A stretch of DNA of 64,000 nt from DASZIT01 sp963709665 (GTDB lineage Bacteria > Actinomycetota > Acidimicrobiia > Acidimicrobiales > RAAP-2). The position numbers and the translations under genes were made by a program. The stretch lies in the NCBI GenBank assembly GCA_963709665.1, contig CAVPWU010000003.1, positions 62,001 through 126,000 of the forward strand, read 5' to 3'. The notes below the pieces were generated by a model. The model saw only the letters and a program-made list of their open reading frames with translations. It was not told the DNA's origin and searched no databases. Positions within the stretch are counted from its first letter, which is position 1. Each line of letters starts with the position of its first letter. This document shows, piece after piece, positions 52,093 to 61,025 of the stretch.

Positions 52093-53565
52093 ATGACCAC
52101 CGAGACCATGCCCGCCGAGCTGGCGCCCGAGCTCATCGCCTCGCTCCACCCCCACGTCATCGTCCTGTTCGGGGCCACCGGGGACCTGGCCCGCCGCAAG
52201 CTGCTGCCCGGGCTGCTCCGCCTCTCCCACGCCGGGCTGCTCCCCGAGTGCCACATCATCGGGACCTCGCTGGAGGAGCTGGACGACGACGGCTTCCGCC
52301 GGTTCGCCCGCCAGGCCTGCGACGAGTTCGCCCGGGACGACATCGTCGAGGCCGAGTGGGGCGGGTTCGCCGACCGGCTCCGCTACGTGCCCCAGGGGCT
52401 GGGCCCGGCCGGCCTGGCCGCCCGGGTGGCGGAGTCGGAGGCGGTGCTGGGGGAGGAGCACCGCCGGCTGCACTACCTGAGCATCCCGCCGTCGGCCGCC
52501 CACGCCGTGGTGCGGACCCTCGGGGAGGCCAACCTGGTCGAGCGGTCGCGCATCATCATGGAGAAGCCCTTCGGCACCGACCTCCGGACGGCCAAGGTGC
52601 TCAACGACGCCGTGCACCAGGTCTTCCAGCCCGAGCAGGTCTACCGGATCGACCACTTCCTGGGGAAGGAGGCGGCCCAGAACATCCTGGCCTTCCGCTT
52701 CGCCAACGGCCTCTTCGAGCCGATCTGGAACCGGGGCCACATCGACCACGTGCAGATCGACGTCCCCGAGACCCTGTCGGTGGACGCCCGGGCCAGCTTC
52801 TACGAGGGCACCGGCGCCTTCCGGGACATGATGGTGACCCACCTCTTCCAGATCCTGGCCTTCATGGCCATGGAGCCCCCCACCTCCCTCGACCCCCAGT
52901 CGATCACCGAGGAGAAGAACAAGGTCTTCCGGTCGATGCGCCCGCTCGACGTCACCCAGGTGGTGCGGGGCCAGTACGAGGGCTACCGGGACATCCCGGG
53001 GGTGGACCCGGAGTCCCAGACCGAGACCTTCATCGCCCTCCGGTGCGAAATCGACAACTGGCGCTGGGCGGGGGTGCCGTTCTACCTCCGGACCGGGAAG
53101 CAGATGGCCGAGGGGGCCCGCATCATCTCCATCGCCTTCCGGGAGCCGCCCAAGAGCATGTTCCCCGAGGGCTCGGGGATCGGCGCCCAGGGGCCCGACC
53201 ACCTGACCTTCGACCTGGCCGACGCCTCCAAGCTCTCGCTCTCGTTCTACGGGAAGCGCCCCGGGCCGGGGATGAAGCTCGACAAGCTGAGCCTCCAGTT
53301 CGCCCTCCACGAGACCCATCTGGAGGACGACGTCCTCGAGGCCTACGAGCGCCTGATCCACGACGCCATGAGCGGCGACCCCACCCTGTTCACCGCCGCC
53401 GCCGACATCGAGCGGCTGTGGGAGCTGTCGACCCCCCTGCTCGAGAACCCGCCCGACGTCCAGTTCTACCGGCCGGGGAGCTGGGGCCCCGACGCCATCC
53501 ACGACCTGATCAAGCCGGCCGCCTGGCGGCTCCCCTTCACCCGGGGGTGGCGTCAGGCCGAGTGA
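52093..53565 (+). CDS. zwf: Glucose-6-phosphate 1-dehydrogenase
   Basis: The 490-residue enzyme carries the NADP motif FGATGDLARRKLLPGL, the conserved EKPFGTD, and the signature RIDHFLGKEAAQNILAFRFAN that holds the catalytic histidine (expected HFLGKE). It oxidises glucose-6-phosphate to the lactone and opens the pentose-phosphate route. The other zwf-operon partners (opcA, pgl, tal, tkt) are not here. Length is normal. Confidence 0.97.
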   Translation: MTTETMPAELAPELIASLHPHVIVLFGATGDLARRKLLPGLLRLSHAGLLPECHIIGTSLEELDDDGFRRFARQACDEFARDDIVEAEWGGFADRLRYVPQGLGPAGLAARVAESEAVLGEEHRRLHYLSIPPSAAHAVVRTLGEANLVERSRIIMEKPFGTDLRTAKVLNDAVHQVFQPEQVYRIDHFLGKEAAQNILAFRFANGLFEPIWNRGHIDHVQIDVPETLSVDARASFYEGTGAFRDMMVTHLFQILAFMAMEPPTSLDPQSITEEKNKVFRSMRPLDVTQVVRGQYEGYRDIPGVDPESQTETFIALRCEIDNWRWAGVPFYLRTGKQMAEGARIISIAFREPPKSMFPEGSGIGAQGPDHLTFDLADASKLSLSFYGKRPGPGMKLDKLSLQFALHETHLEDDVLEAYERLIHDAMSGDPTLFTAAADIERLWELSTPLLENPPDVQFYRPGSWGPDAIHDLIKPAAWRLPFTRGWRQAE

Positions 53566-53614
53566 CGGGGCCCGGGCGGGGAAGCCCCGGTGCCCCGGCG
53601 GTGTTGGAGGGAGC

Positions 53615-54628
53615 ATGGTCCCCCTCTCCGTCCTCGACCTCGCCACCATCGTCACCGGGTCGAACGCCGCCGAGGCGCTGGCCGACACCACCCGGCTGGC
53701 CGTGGAGGCCGAGCGGCTGGGCTATCACCGCCTGTGGGTGGCCGAGCACCACGGCATGCCCATGGTGGCCAGCTCGGCGCCGGCCGTCCTCATCAGCCAC
53801 CTGGCCGACGCCACCACCAGCCTCCGGGTGGGGGCCGGCGGGGTGATGCTCCCCAACCACGCCCCCCTGGTCATCGCCGAGCAGTTCGGCACCCTCGAGG
53901 CGCTCCACCCCGGCCGGATCGACCTCGGCCTGGGCCGGGCGCCGGGCACCGACCCGGCCACCGCCCGGGCCCTGCGACGCACCGGCGACCTGGGTGCGGA
54001 CTCCTTCCCCGACGACGTGGTGGAGCTGGTCCACTACCTGGCCCCCTCGGACCGTCCCGCCACCCATCCCACCGCCGTCCCCGGCCGGGGCTACCTCCCC
54101 GAGGTGTGGCTGCTCGGCTCCTCGGGCTTCAGCGCCCAGCTGGCCGGGATGCTGGGGCTGCCCTTCTCCTTCGCCTACCACTTCGCCCCCGCCCTGCTCG
54201 ACACCGCCCTCCAGCTCTACCGGGACAACTTCGCCCCCTCCTTCGTGCTGTCCGAGCCCCGGGCCATGGTGGCGGTGTCGGTGCTGTGCGCCCCCACCGA
54301 CGAGGAGGCCCGCTGGCTGGCCGGGCCGTCGGCCCTGGCCACCGTCCAGCTCCGGACCGGCCGGCTGGGCCCGCTGGCCACCCCCGAGCAGGCGGCCGCC
54401 TACCGGTACTCGGAGGCGGAGGCCGCCCTGGTGGCCGAGACCACCGCCACCCACCTGATCGGCGACCCGGCCACCGTGGTGGCCGGGCTGGACGCCCTGG
54501 TCGACCGGACCGGGGCCGACGAGGTGATGCTCTCCACCCGGGCCCACTCCTACGAGGCGCGGGTCCGGTCGCTGGCCCTGGTGGCGGAGGCGACCGCCCT
54601 GGCCCCGGTCACCGCCCCGGCCGGCTGA
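53615..54628 (+). CDS. LLM-class flavin-dependent oxidoreductase (MsnO8-type)
   Basis: ATG 53615 follows GGAGG and gives 337 residues. LSVLDLATIVTGSNAAEAL, RLWVAEHHGMPMVASSAP and LGLGRAPGTDPATARALRR are characteristic of the MsnO8 group of luciferase-like monooxygenases. FMN is the likely cofactor. It is convergent with another LLM oxidoreductase seven bases away. Confidence 0.88.
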   Translation: MVPLSVLDLATIVTGSNAAEALADTTRLAVEAERLGYHRLWVAEHHGMPMVASSAPAVLISHLADATTSLRVGAGGVMLPNHAPLVIAEQFGTLEALHPGRIDLGLGRAPGTDPATARALRRTGDLGADSFPDDVVELVHYLAPSDRPATHPTAVPGRGYLPEVWLLGSSGFSAQLAGMLGLPFSFAYHFAPALLDTALQLYRDNFAPSFVLSEPRAMVAVSVLCAPTDEEARWLAGPSALATVQLRTGRLGPLATPEQAAAYRYSEAEAALVAETTATHLIGDPATVVAGLDALVDRTGADEVMLSTRAHSYEARVRSLALVAEATALAPVTAPAG

Positions 54629-54635
54629 CCCGGCC

Positions 54636-55577
54636 TCAGCCGGGGGAGGCCACCCGCGGCAGCACCTCGGTGCCCAGCAGGCGGAGGTGGTCGAGGTCGT
54701 CGAGGTCGAGCACCTGGAGGTAGACCCGGGTGGCCCCCGCCGACCCGAAGTCGGCCAGCTTGGCCACCACCTCGTCCGGGGTGCCGCACAGCCCCTGGGT
54801 GCGCAGGTCCTCGACCGGGCGCCCGATGGACGCCGCCCGGCGGGCGATCGCCGCCTCGTCGGTGCCGCAGCACACCACCTGGGCCGCCGAGTAGACCAGC
54901 TCGTCCGGGTCCCGGCCGAGGGTGGTGCAGGCGGCCCGCACCCTGGCGAACTGGGCGGTGGTGGACTCCAGTGACCGGAAGGCGAGGTTGAACTCGGCGG
55001 CGTAGGTGGCGGCCAGGCGCGGGGTGCGCTTGTGGCCGACCCCGCCCACGATGATCGGCGGCCCCGGGCGCTGCACCGGCTTGGGCAGGCCCGGGCTGTC
55101 CACCACCTGGTAGTGGGTGCCCGGGTGGGAGAAGGGGGCGTCGGGTCCCGCACCCCACAGCCCGGTGACGATGGCCAGCTGCTCCTCGAGCCGCTCGAAC
55201 CGCTCGCCCACCGCCGGGAACGGGATGCCGTAGGCGGTGTGCTCCGCCTCGTACCAGCCCGCCCCCAGTCCCAGCTCCACCCGGCCGCCGCTCATGGCGT
55301 CCACCTCGGCCACCGAGATGGCCAGGGGTCCGGGGAGCCGGAAGGTGGCCGAGGTGACCAGGGTGCCCAGCCGGATCCGCCGGGTCTCCCGGGCGATGCC
55401 GGCCAGGGTGACCCAGGCGTCGGTGGAGCCGGGGGCCCCGTCGACGTCGCCCATCTTCAGGTAGTGGTCGCTCCGGAAGAAGGCGTCGAAGCCGAGGCGC
55501 TCGGCCTCCTGGGCCACGGCCAGGAGCTGGTCGTAGGAGGCGCCCTGCTGGGGCTCGGTGAAGATGCGGAGGTCCAT
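54636..55577 (-). CDS. LLM-class F420-dependent oxidoreductase
   Basis: The 313-residue protein has LGFDAFFRSDHYLKMGD, ISVAEVDAMSGGRVELGLGAGW and ERFERLEEQLAIV, typical of F420-dependent TIGR03560-like members of actinobacteria. The substrate is unknown. It starts at ATG 55577 and lies 25 bases downstream of the DHA2 transporter gene on the same strand. Confidence 0.88.
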   Translation of the reverse strand: MDLRIFTEPQQGASYDQLLAVAQEAERLGFDAFFRSDHYLKMGDVDGAPGSTDAWVTLAGIARETRRIRLGTLVTSATFRLPGPLAISVAEVDAMSGGRVELGLGAGWYEAEHTAYGIPFPAVGERFERLEEQLAIVTGLWGAGPDAPFSHPGTHYQVVDSPGLPKPVQRPGPPIIVGGVGHKRTPRLAATYAAEFNLAFRSLESTTAQFARVRAACTTLGRDPDELVYSAAQVVCCGTDEAAIARRAASIGRPVEDLRTQGLCGTPDEVVAKLADFGSAGATRVYLQVLDLDDLDHLRLLGTEVLPRVASPG

Positions 55578-55602
55578 CCGACCTGTCTAGCGCAGCCGCC
55601 GG

Positions 55603-57282
55603 TCAGAGCATCGCCCCCAGGCCGGAGGCGCCCTCGTCGTACTCGGCATCCCCGGCCCCGGCGGCCCCGACGGCCATGGCCAGGTCCTCGCTGGGCCGCT
55701 CGAGCCCGGAGTCGGTGCGGAGCCGGACCTCCTTCAGGAACAGGATGACGATGAAGGTCACGGTGGCCAGCGGGACCCCGACCAGGAACACGCTGTGGAG
55801 CGACCGCACGAAGGAGTCGAGGATCCCGTGCTGGACGGCGGGCGGGAAGGCGTGCAGCTGCTGGGGGCTCATGGAGAAGCTCTGGTTGACGTGGAGCGAG
55901 CGGCCGGCCGCCCCCGGCACCAGCTGGGGGATCCAGTGGGTGAGGCTGGCGATGAAGACCGCCCCGAACAGCGAGGTGCCGAAGGCACCGCCCAGGGAGC
56001 GGAAGAAGGTGATGGCGGCGGTGGCGGTGCCGATCATCCGGCCCTCCACCGAGTTCTGGGTGGCCAGCACCATGATCTGCATGGACAGCCCCATCCCCGC
56101 CCCCAGCACCAGCACGTAGAGGCTCATGGTCAGGTGGGAGGTGTGGAGGGTGAGCCCGGACAGCAGGTACATCCCCAGGATCATCAGCAGCCCGCCGATG
56201 ACCGGGAAGATCTTGTAGCGGCCGGTGCGGGACACCACCTGGCCGGCGGAGACCGAGGCGCCCATCATCCCCACCATCAGCGGCACCAGCAGCAGGCCGG
56301 AGACGGTGGGGGAGACCCCGTCCACCAGCTGCAGGTAGAGGGGCAGGTAGATGATGGAGCCGAACATCAGCACCGCCCCCAGGAACGTCGCCGCCGACGC
56401 CACCCGGAACACCCCGCTGTGGAACAGGCTGGGGGGCAGGATCGGCTCGGCGGCGTAGTGCTCCCAGACGATGAAGGTGGCGATGAGGGCGGCGGACAGC
56501 CCGGACATGGCCAGGATCACCGGCGAGGTCCACGAGTAGGTGGTGCCGCCCCAGACGGTGACCAGCAGGGTGGAGGTGATGCCGACCACCAGGAGGCCGG
56601 CCCCCACGTAGTCGATTCGGTGCTTCAGGCGGCGGTAGGGGAGCTTCAGGAACACCGACGTCACCACCAGGGCCACGATGCCGATGGGGAGGTTGATGTA
56701 GAAGATCCACCGCCAGCTCAGGTGCTCGGTGAACAGGCCGCCCAGCAGCGGGCCGGCCACCGAGGAGACGGCGAACAGGGCGCCGAAGTAGCCCTGGTAC
56801 CGGCCCCGCTCCCGGGGGGAGACCACGTCGGCGATGATGGTGAAGGCCATGGCCATCAGGCCGCCGGCGCCCAGGCCCTGGATGCCCCGGAAGAGGATCA
56901 GCTCGCCCATGTTCTGGCTGAGGCCGGCCAGGGCCGACCCGATCAGGAAGACCACGATGGCGAACTGGAAGATGTTCTTCCGGCCCAGCTGGTCGGAGAG
57001 CTTGCCGTACAGGGGGGTGGAGACGGTGGAGGTCAGCAGGTAGGCGGTCACCACCCAGCTGATGTGGTTGAGGCCGTGCAGGTCGTTGACGATGGTGGGG
57101 AGGGCGGTGGCCACGATGGTCTGGTCGAGGGCGGCCAGGAACATCCCGAGCATCAGCCCGCTGAAGATCAGCAGGATCTGCCGGTGGGTGAACAGGCGTT
57201 CGGGCTCGGCCGCCGGGGCCTCCCCCGGGGTGTCGTCGGGGGCGTCGTCGGTGGAGGCCCGGGAGGGGGTGTCGATGCTCAT
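55603..57282 (-). CDS. MFS drug exporter of the DHA2 (14-helix) family
   Basis: ATG 57282 overlaps the MarR stop by four bases (ATGA) and gives 559 residues. Motif A (YGKLSDQLGRKN), the motif D1-like LAALDQTIVATALPTI and motif C (GPLLGGLF) place it in the EmrB/QacA group, which exports drugs by proton antiport. About 14 helices are visible. Overlap with the marR gene shows joint control. Confidence 0.92.
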   Translation of the reverse strand: MSIDTPSRASTDDAPDDTPGEAPAAEPERLFTHRQILLIFSGLMLGMFLAALDQTIVATALPTIVNDLHGLNHISWVVTAYLLTSTVSTPLYGKLSDQLGRKNIFQFAIVVFLIGSALAGLSQNMGELILFRGIQGLGAGGLMAMAFTIIADVVSPRERGRYQGYFGALFAVSSVAGPLLGGLFTEHLSWRWIFYINLPIGIVALVVTSVFLKLPYRRLKHRIDYVGAGLLVVGITSTLLVTVWGGTTYSWTSPVILAMSGLSAALIATFIVWEHYAAEPILPPSLFHSGVFRVASAATFLGAVLMFGSIIYLPLYLQLVDGVSPTVSGLLLVPLMVGMMGASVSAGQVVSRTGRYKIFPVIGGLLMILGMYLLSGLTLHTSHLTMSLYVLVLGAGMGLSMQIMVLATQNSVEGRMIGTATAAITFFRSLGGAFGTSLFGAVFIASLTHWIPQLVPGAAGRSLHVNQSFSMSPQQLHAFPPAVQHGILDSFVRSLHSVFLVGVPLATVTFIVILFLKEVRLRTDSGLERPSEDLAMAVGAAGAGDAEYDEGASGLGAML

Positions 57283-57812
57283 CGGGCCCCCTTCTGCAGC
57301 GGGTGGAGCCCGTCGGCCAGGCGGAGGAGCCCGCCGGTCAGGGTGGTGCGCTCCCCGTCGGTCCAGCCGGTCATGCCCTCGGCCAGCGCCTGCTGACGGG
57401 CCTCGGAGACGGCCTCGAGGACGGCGGTTCCCCGCTCGGTGAGGGCGAGGATGGAGGCCCGGCCGTCCTGGGGGTCGGGGTCCTTGGTGATCAGCCCCGA
57501 CTCCGCCAGGTTGCGGAGCTGCCGGCTGACCGTGGAGACGTCGAGCTCCACCGAGTCGGCCAGCTCCGAGGCCCGGAGCGGCCCGTCCTCGGACATGCGG
57601 ACCAGCAGCCAGTAGCCGGACCGGTCGATGGACTCCCCCTCCCCCAGCACGTGCTGGGGGACCCCGAGGCGGAGGATGGCCCGGGCCACCTCGGTGAGGG
57701 CCCGCTCCAGCCGGGCCGGCGAGGCCACCACCGGGGTCGGGTGGGGGGTGGGGGCGGGCGCTCCGGAGCCCCGGGGGCGGGTGGCCTGCTGTTGGAGTGC
57801 GTCGGTCGGCAT
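57279..57812 (-). CDS. MarR-family transcriptional regulator
   Basis: The 177-residue product starts at ATG 57812. The winged helix is RASELADSVELDVSTVSRQLRNLAE followed by the wing DPQDGRASILALT. A Pro-rich N-terminus of about 30 residues precedes it. It is translationally coupled to a DHA2 exporter, and a palindrome overlaps its promoter, so it probably represses the pair until a ligand binds. Confidence 0.9.
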   Translation of the reverse strand: MPTDALQQQATRPRGSGAPAPTPHPTPVVASPARLERALTEVARAILRLGVPQHVLGEGESIDRSGYWLLVRMSEDGPLRASELADSVELDVSTVSRQLRNLAESGLITKDPDPQDGRASILALTERGTAVLEAVSEARQQALAEGMTGWTDGERTTLTGGLLRLADGLHPLQKGAR

Positions 57813-57868
57813 GGGCGTCTCTCAGGGGGTGCACGGTCGGGCCCGACCCGGTGTCGGTGCCCGCTAAC

Positions 57869-57912
57869 TGCTTGTAACAAGCAACTATATAGGGTCCCGT
57901 CGGCGCCCGCAA
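57869..57912 (-). promoter_or_regulatory. marR promoter with adjoining palindromic operator
   Basis: Minus-strand TTGCGG (57912-57907) and TATAGT (57889-57884) are 17 bp apart. Directly downstream lies TGCTTGTAACAAGCA (57869-57883), a perfect palindrome of 7-bp arms around one base. A repressor bound here would cover the transcription start. Confidence 0.7.
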
Positions 57913-57936
57913 CGCCGGGAGGCGGCGCCCGCGCCC

Positions 57937-58620
57937 TCACGACCCGGGTGGGAGGAGCCCGGCCCGGTGGGCGGCCCAGTAGGCGGCCTGCCAGGGCGCG
58001 GCGTCCGGAGCCACGGCCCGGCCGGCGACCAGCACCCCCACCACCTCGAGTCCGGCCCCCCGGAGGGCCACCACCGCGCTCTGCGAGCGGGCCCCGGTGG
58101 TGACGCTGTCGTCCACCACCAGCACCCGGCGCCGCCCGCCGGGGAGGCCCGGTCCCACCACCCGGAAGCCGGCCCGGTCGGCCACCAGGTGGTCGACCGG
58201 GACCTCCCCACGGACCAGCAGTCCCCGGTGCAGCTCCGGGGCCAGGGCCGGCACCGCCGCCACCAGGTCCTCCACCGGCGCCGGTCCCGGTCGCCGGGAC
58301 GGGGGCACCGCCACCACCACCTCCCAGGGGCCCAGCCGGCCCCGGAGGTGGTCGCCGTGCCGGTCCAGCCACTCCCCGACCAGCCCGGCCAGCCGGAGCC
58401 GGCGATCGGTGCGCACCTCGGCCAGGGGGGCGTCCTTGTACCCGCGCAGCAGCCGGTGGAGCCGGTCCCGGAGGCGGTAGGGGGCGACGGCCACGGTGGG
58501 GGCCAGCGGGGCCCGGAGCTGGCGCGCCAGCACGGCGCAGCAGTAGCAGCACCGGTGGCCCGGGCGGGTGGGGGCCCCGCAGGGCCGGCAGCGCCCGAAG
58601 TGGTCGGAGGTCGGGTCCAC
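57937..58620 (-). CDS. ComF-family phosphoribosyltransferase-like protein
   Basis: The 227-residue protein starts at GTG 58620. An N-terminal zinc-type cysteine cluster (CRPCGAP and CCYCC) precedes a type I phosphoribosyltransferase core with the PRPP loop VLVVDDSVTTGARSQ. This is the ComF/GntX plan, linked to DNA uptake in competent bacteria; in non-competent species the role is unclear. No other competence gene is in the window. Confidence 0.84.
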   Translation of the reverse strand: MDPTSDHFGRCRPCGAPTRPGHRCCYCCAVLARQLRAPLAPTVAVAPYRLRDRLHRLLRGYKDAPLAEVRTDRRLRLAGLVGEWLDRHGDHLRGRLGPWEVVVAVPPSRRPGPAPVEDLVAAVPALAPELHRGLLVRGEVPVDHLVADRAGFRVVGPGLPGGRRRVLVVDDSVTTGARSQSAVVALRGAGLEVVGVLVAGRAVAPDAAPWQAAYWAAHRAGLLPPGS

Positions 58621-58705
58621 GGGCCGCTCCTCGGATGGGGGCCGTCGACCGGCCCGGGGTGTCCGGCGGCGCCGGCCCGCCGGCGGCGTCGCGAGGGGCG
58701 GCGGT

Positions 58706-59137
58706 TCAGGCGGTCGGCGGGGGGTCGGCGCGGTCCAGCATGAAGGTACCGGTCGACCGACTGATCAGCTCCCCGTCGGCGTCCCGCACGGTGGCCTCGC
58801 CGTAGGCCACCCGCCGCGCCATCCGGACCACGTCGCCTCGCAACCGGTAGGTCTCCCCCAGCCGGGCAGGGCGCATGGTCTCCACCTTCATCTCCAGGGT
58901 GGCCTTGGTGCGGTCGCGCCCGGGCAGGGCGGCGTTGATGGCGAAGTTCATGCAGGCGTCGAGCAGCAGGCCGTGGACCCCGGCCTGCACGATGCCGTGG
59001 GGGTTGCAGGCCGGCCCGAGGGGGGTGAAGGTCCCGGCCACCCAGCCCAGGTCCTCGCCGTCCACCCCGTACCCGTCGAACGACCCCCCGACGGTGCCGA
59101 TCAGCGGCATGCCGCCGTCGCCCAGCCAGCGGTCCAT
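58706..59137 (-). CDS. PaaI-like hotdog-fold thioesterase
   Basis: ATG 59137 gives 143 residues; GTG 59146 and 59158 are alternatives and no start has a strong ribosome site. CNPHGIVQAGVHGLLLDACMNFA and ATLEMKVETMRPARLGETY show the 4HBT/PaaI fold. It probably hydrolyses acyl-CoA thioesters and is divergent from a thiolase, which fits a shared acyl-CoA role. Confidence 0.82.
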   Translation of the reverse strand: MDRWLGDGGMPLIGTVGGSFDGYGVDGEDLGWVAGTFTPLGPACNPHGIVQAGVHGLLLDACMNFAINAALPGRDRTKATLEMKVETMRPARLGETYRLRGDVVRMARRVAYGEATVRDADGELISRSTGTFMLDRADPPPTA

Positions 59138-59245
59138 GTCCTTCACCCGGGAGCCCACGGGGCAGACCGTAGCGTGACGGTGTGCCGGGGTCGACGGGGC
59201 CGGCACCGGCGGCCGACGCGTCCGGCGCCCCGGGCCGCTATGATA

Positions 59246-59261
59246 TTGACTGCTCGGTCAA
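59246..59261. promoter_or_regulatory. TetR-type palindrome upstream of the thiolase
   Basis: TTGACTGCTCGGTCAA has perfect 5-bp arms (TTGAC/GTCAA) around six bases. It lies about 100 bases before the thiolase start and between the divergent genes. It resembles operators of fatty-acid-responsive TetR repressors; no such regulator is adjacent. Confidence 0.5.
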
Positions 59262-59359
59262 GTTTTTCGCCGAGGCAGTTGACGAGCGGGCAGGTGGCCC
59301 GACAGAGTGAGCACGGCCGGCAGGCAAGGGTTCCGCCGGACCGAGGGAGGAGCCTGATC

Positions 59360-60541
59360 ATGACCAACGCCGTCATTGTCGACGCGGTCCGCACCGCCGG
59401 GGGCAAGCGCAACGGGAAGCTGAAGAACTGGCACGCCGTGGACCTGGCCTCGGAGCCACTGAAGGCCCTGGTGGAGCGGAACGACCTGGATCCCGCCCTG
59501 GTGGACGACGTGATCATGGGCTGCGTCATGCAGGTGGCCGAGCAGTCGCTGAACATCGGCCGCAACGCCGCCCTGGCCGCCGGGTTCCCCGAGTCGGTCC
59601 CCGCCACCACCATCGACCGCCAGTGCGGCAGCTCGCAGCAGGCGCTCCACTTCGCCGCCCAGGGCGTCATCGCCGGGGCCTACGACGTGGTCATCGCCGG
59701 CGGGGTGGAGTCGATGACCCGCACCCCCATGGGCTCCTCGGTCGTCCGCGACCTCGGCTTCCCCTTCGGCCCCCGCATGATGGCCCGCTACGCCGAGCGT
59801 GGCGGACTGGTCAGCCAGGGCGAGGGTGCCGAGCTGATCGCCGAGCAGTGGGACATCTCCCGCGAGCAGCTCGACGAGTTCTCGGTCCGGTCCCACCAGC
59901 GGGCCGCCGCCGCCACCGCCGAGGGCCGGTTCGAGCGGGAGATCATCCCGGTGGCCATCCGCGACGACGAGGGCCACGACACCGACGAGCAGATCACCAC
60001 CGACGAGGGGATCCGCCCCGACTCCTCGGTCGAGGTGCTGGGCAACCTGAAGACGGTCTTCCGCCCGGAGAACGGGCGGGTGACGGCGGGCAACAGCTCG
60101 CAGATCACCGACGGCGCCTCGGCGGTGCTGGTGATGAGCGAGGAGAAGGCCGCCCAGCTGGGGCTGACCCCCCGGGCCCGGTTCCACAGCTTCGCGGTGG
60201 TGGGCAGCGACCCGATCAAGATGCTCACCGGCCCCATCCCGGCCACCCAGAAGATCCTCGAGCGGGCCAAGCTGACCCTCGACGACATCGACCTGGTGGA
60301 GATCAACGAGGCCTTCGCCTCGGTGGTGCTGGCCTGGCAGAAGGAGACCGGCGCCGACCTCGACAAGGTCAACGTCAACGGGGGGGCCATCGCCCTCGGC
60401 CACCCGCTGGGGGCCTCGGGCGCCAAGCTGGCCGGCACCCTCCTCAACGAGCTGGAGCGCACCGGTGGCCGCTACGGGCTGCTGACCATGTGCGAGGGCG
60501 GCGGCATGGCCAACGCCACCATCCTCGAGCGCCTGGGCTGA
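59360..60541 (+). CDS. Acetyl-CoA C-acyltransferase (thiolase)
   Basis: ATG 59360 with GGAGGAG seven bases upstream gives 393 residues. The nucleophile is Cys89 (IDRQCGSSQQ), with EINEAFA, the histidine in GHPLGASGAK and the second cysteine in CEGGGMANA, so the active site is complete. It performs thiolytic cleavage or condensation of acyl-CoA in fatty-acid breakdown. The partner hydratase/dehydrogenase genes are elsewhere. Confidence 0.95.
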   Translation: MTNAVIVDAVRTAGGKRNGKLKNWHAVDLASEPLKALVERNDLDPALVDDVIMGCVMQVAEQSLNIGRNAALAAGFPESVPATTIDRQCGSSQQALHFAAQGVIAGAYDVVIAGGVESMTRTPMGSSVVRDLGFPFGPRMMARYAERGGLVSQGEGAELIAEQWDISREQLDEFSVRSHQRAAAATAEGRFEREIIPVAIRDDEGHDTDEQITTDEGIRPDSSVEVLGNLKTVFRPENGRVTAGNSSQITDGASAVLVMSEEKAAQLGLTPRARFHSFAVVGSDPIKMLTGPIPATQKILERAKLTLDDIDLVEINEAFASVVLAWQKETGADLDKVNVNGGAIALGHPLGASGAKLAGTLLNELERTGGRYGLLTMCEGGGMANATILERLG

Positions 60542-60576
60542 CCGCCGGTCGGCGCCCGCCGACCCACCCGTGACCC

Positions 60577-60610
60577 ACGGGACGCCGGCCCTTCGGGGCC
60601 GGCGTCCCGT
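60577..60610. terminator. Strong hairpin terminator between thiolase and crgA
   Basis: A perfect 15-bp stem (60577-60591 pairing with 60596-60610) closes a TTCG tetraloop. It lies 36 bases after the thiolase stop and 34 bases after the convergent crgA stop, so it can serve both. No T-run follows. Confidence 0.85.
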
Positions 60611-60643
60611 CGTCCGGGCGCGCCCGGTGGGAACCTGGGGGAG

Positions 60644-60943
60644 CTAGCGGTAGCGGGTGGCCATCATCAGGCCGGCGAAGATGGCGCCGATCGCCCCCAC
60701 CAGCCACCAGTTGTTGACGCCGCCGGGGAGCAGGTCGGCGTAGTTGAGGATGATGATCAGCACCCCGAGCACGAAGAGGGCGATGATGGCGGGGCCCATC
60801 CACCGGGGGCTGGCCTTGGCGGTCTTCGGGACCGGGGGGGTGTACCGGTCGCTCCGGACCTCGCCGGGCCGGTGGGTGGTGGTGCGCCCGCGGCTCGACC
60901 GGCCCTTCTTGGACGCCTTCCCCGGTCCGGCCTTGGTTGCCAT
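60644..60943 (-). CDS. crgA: Cell division protein CrgA
   Basis: The 99-residue product starts at ATG 60943. A basic N-terminus, RYTPPVPKTAKASPRWMGPA and two transmembrane helices ending FAGLMMATRYR are the CrgA pattern. CrgA coordinates the divisome with septal peptidoglycan synthesis in actinobacteria. Its place beside trpG and pknB is the same as in Mycobacterium (Rv0011c-Rv0013-Rv0014c). Confidence 0.92.
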   Translation of the reverse strand: MATKAGPGKASKKGRSSRGRTTTHRPGEVRSDRYTPPVPKTAKASPRWMGPAIIALFVLGVLIIILNYADLLPGGVNNWWLVGAIGAIFAGLMMATRYR

Positions 60944-61025
60944 GGGCGGAAGGATAGCCAGTCGCGACCCCCCGACGGGGCCGCCGTCGGGGCCGGTCCC
61001 CCGCCCCCGGTACCATCGGTGGGCC

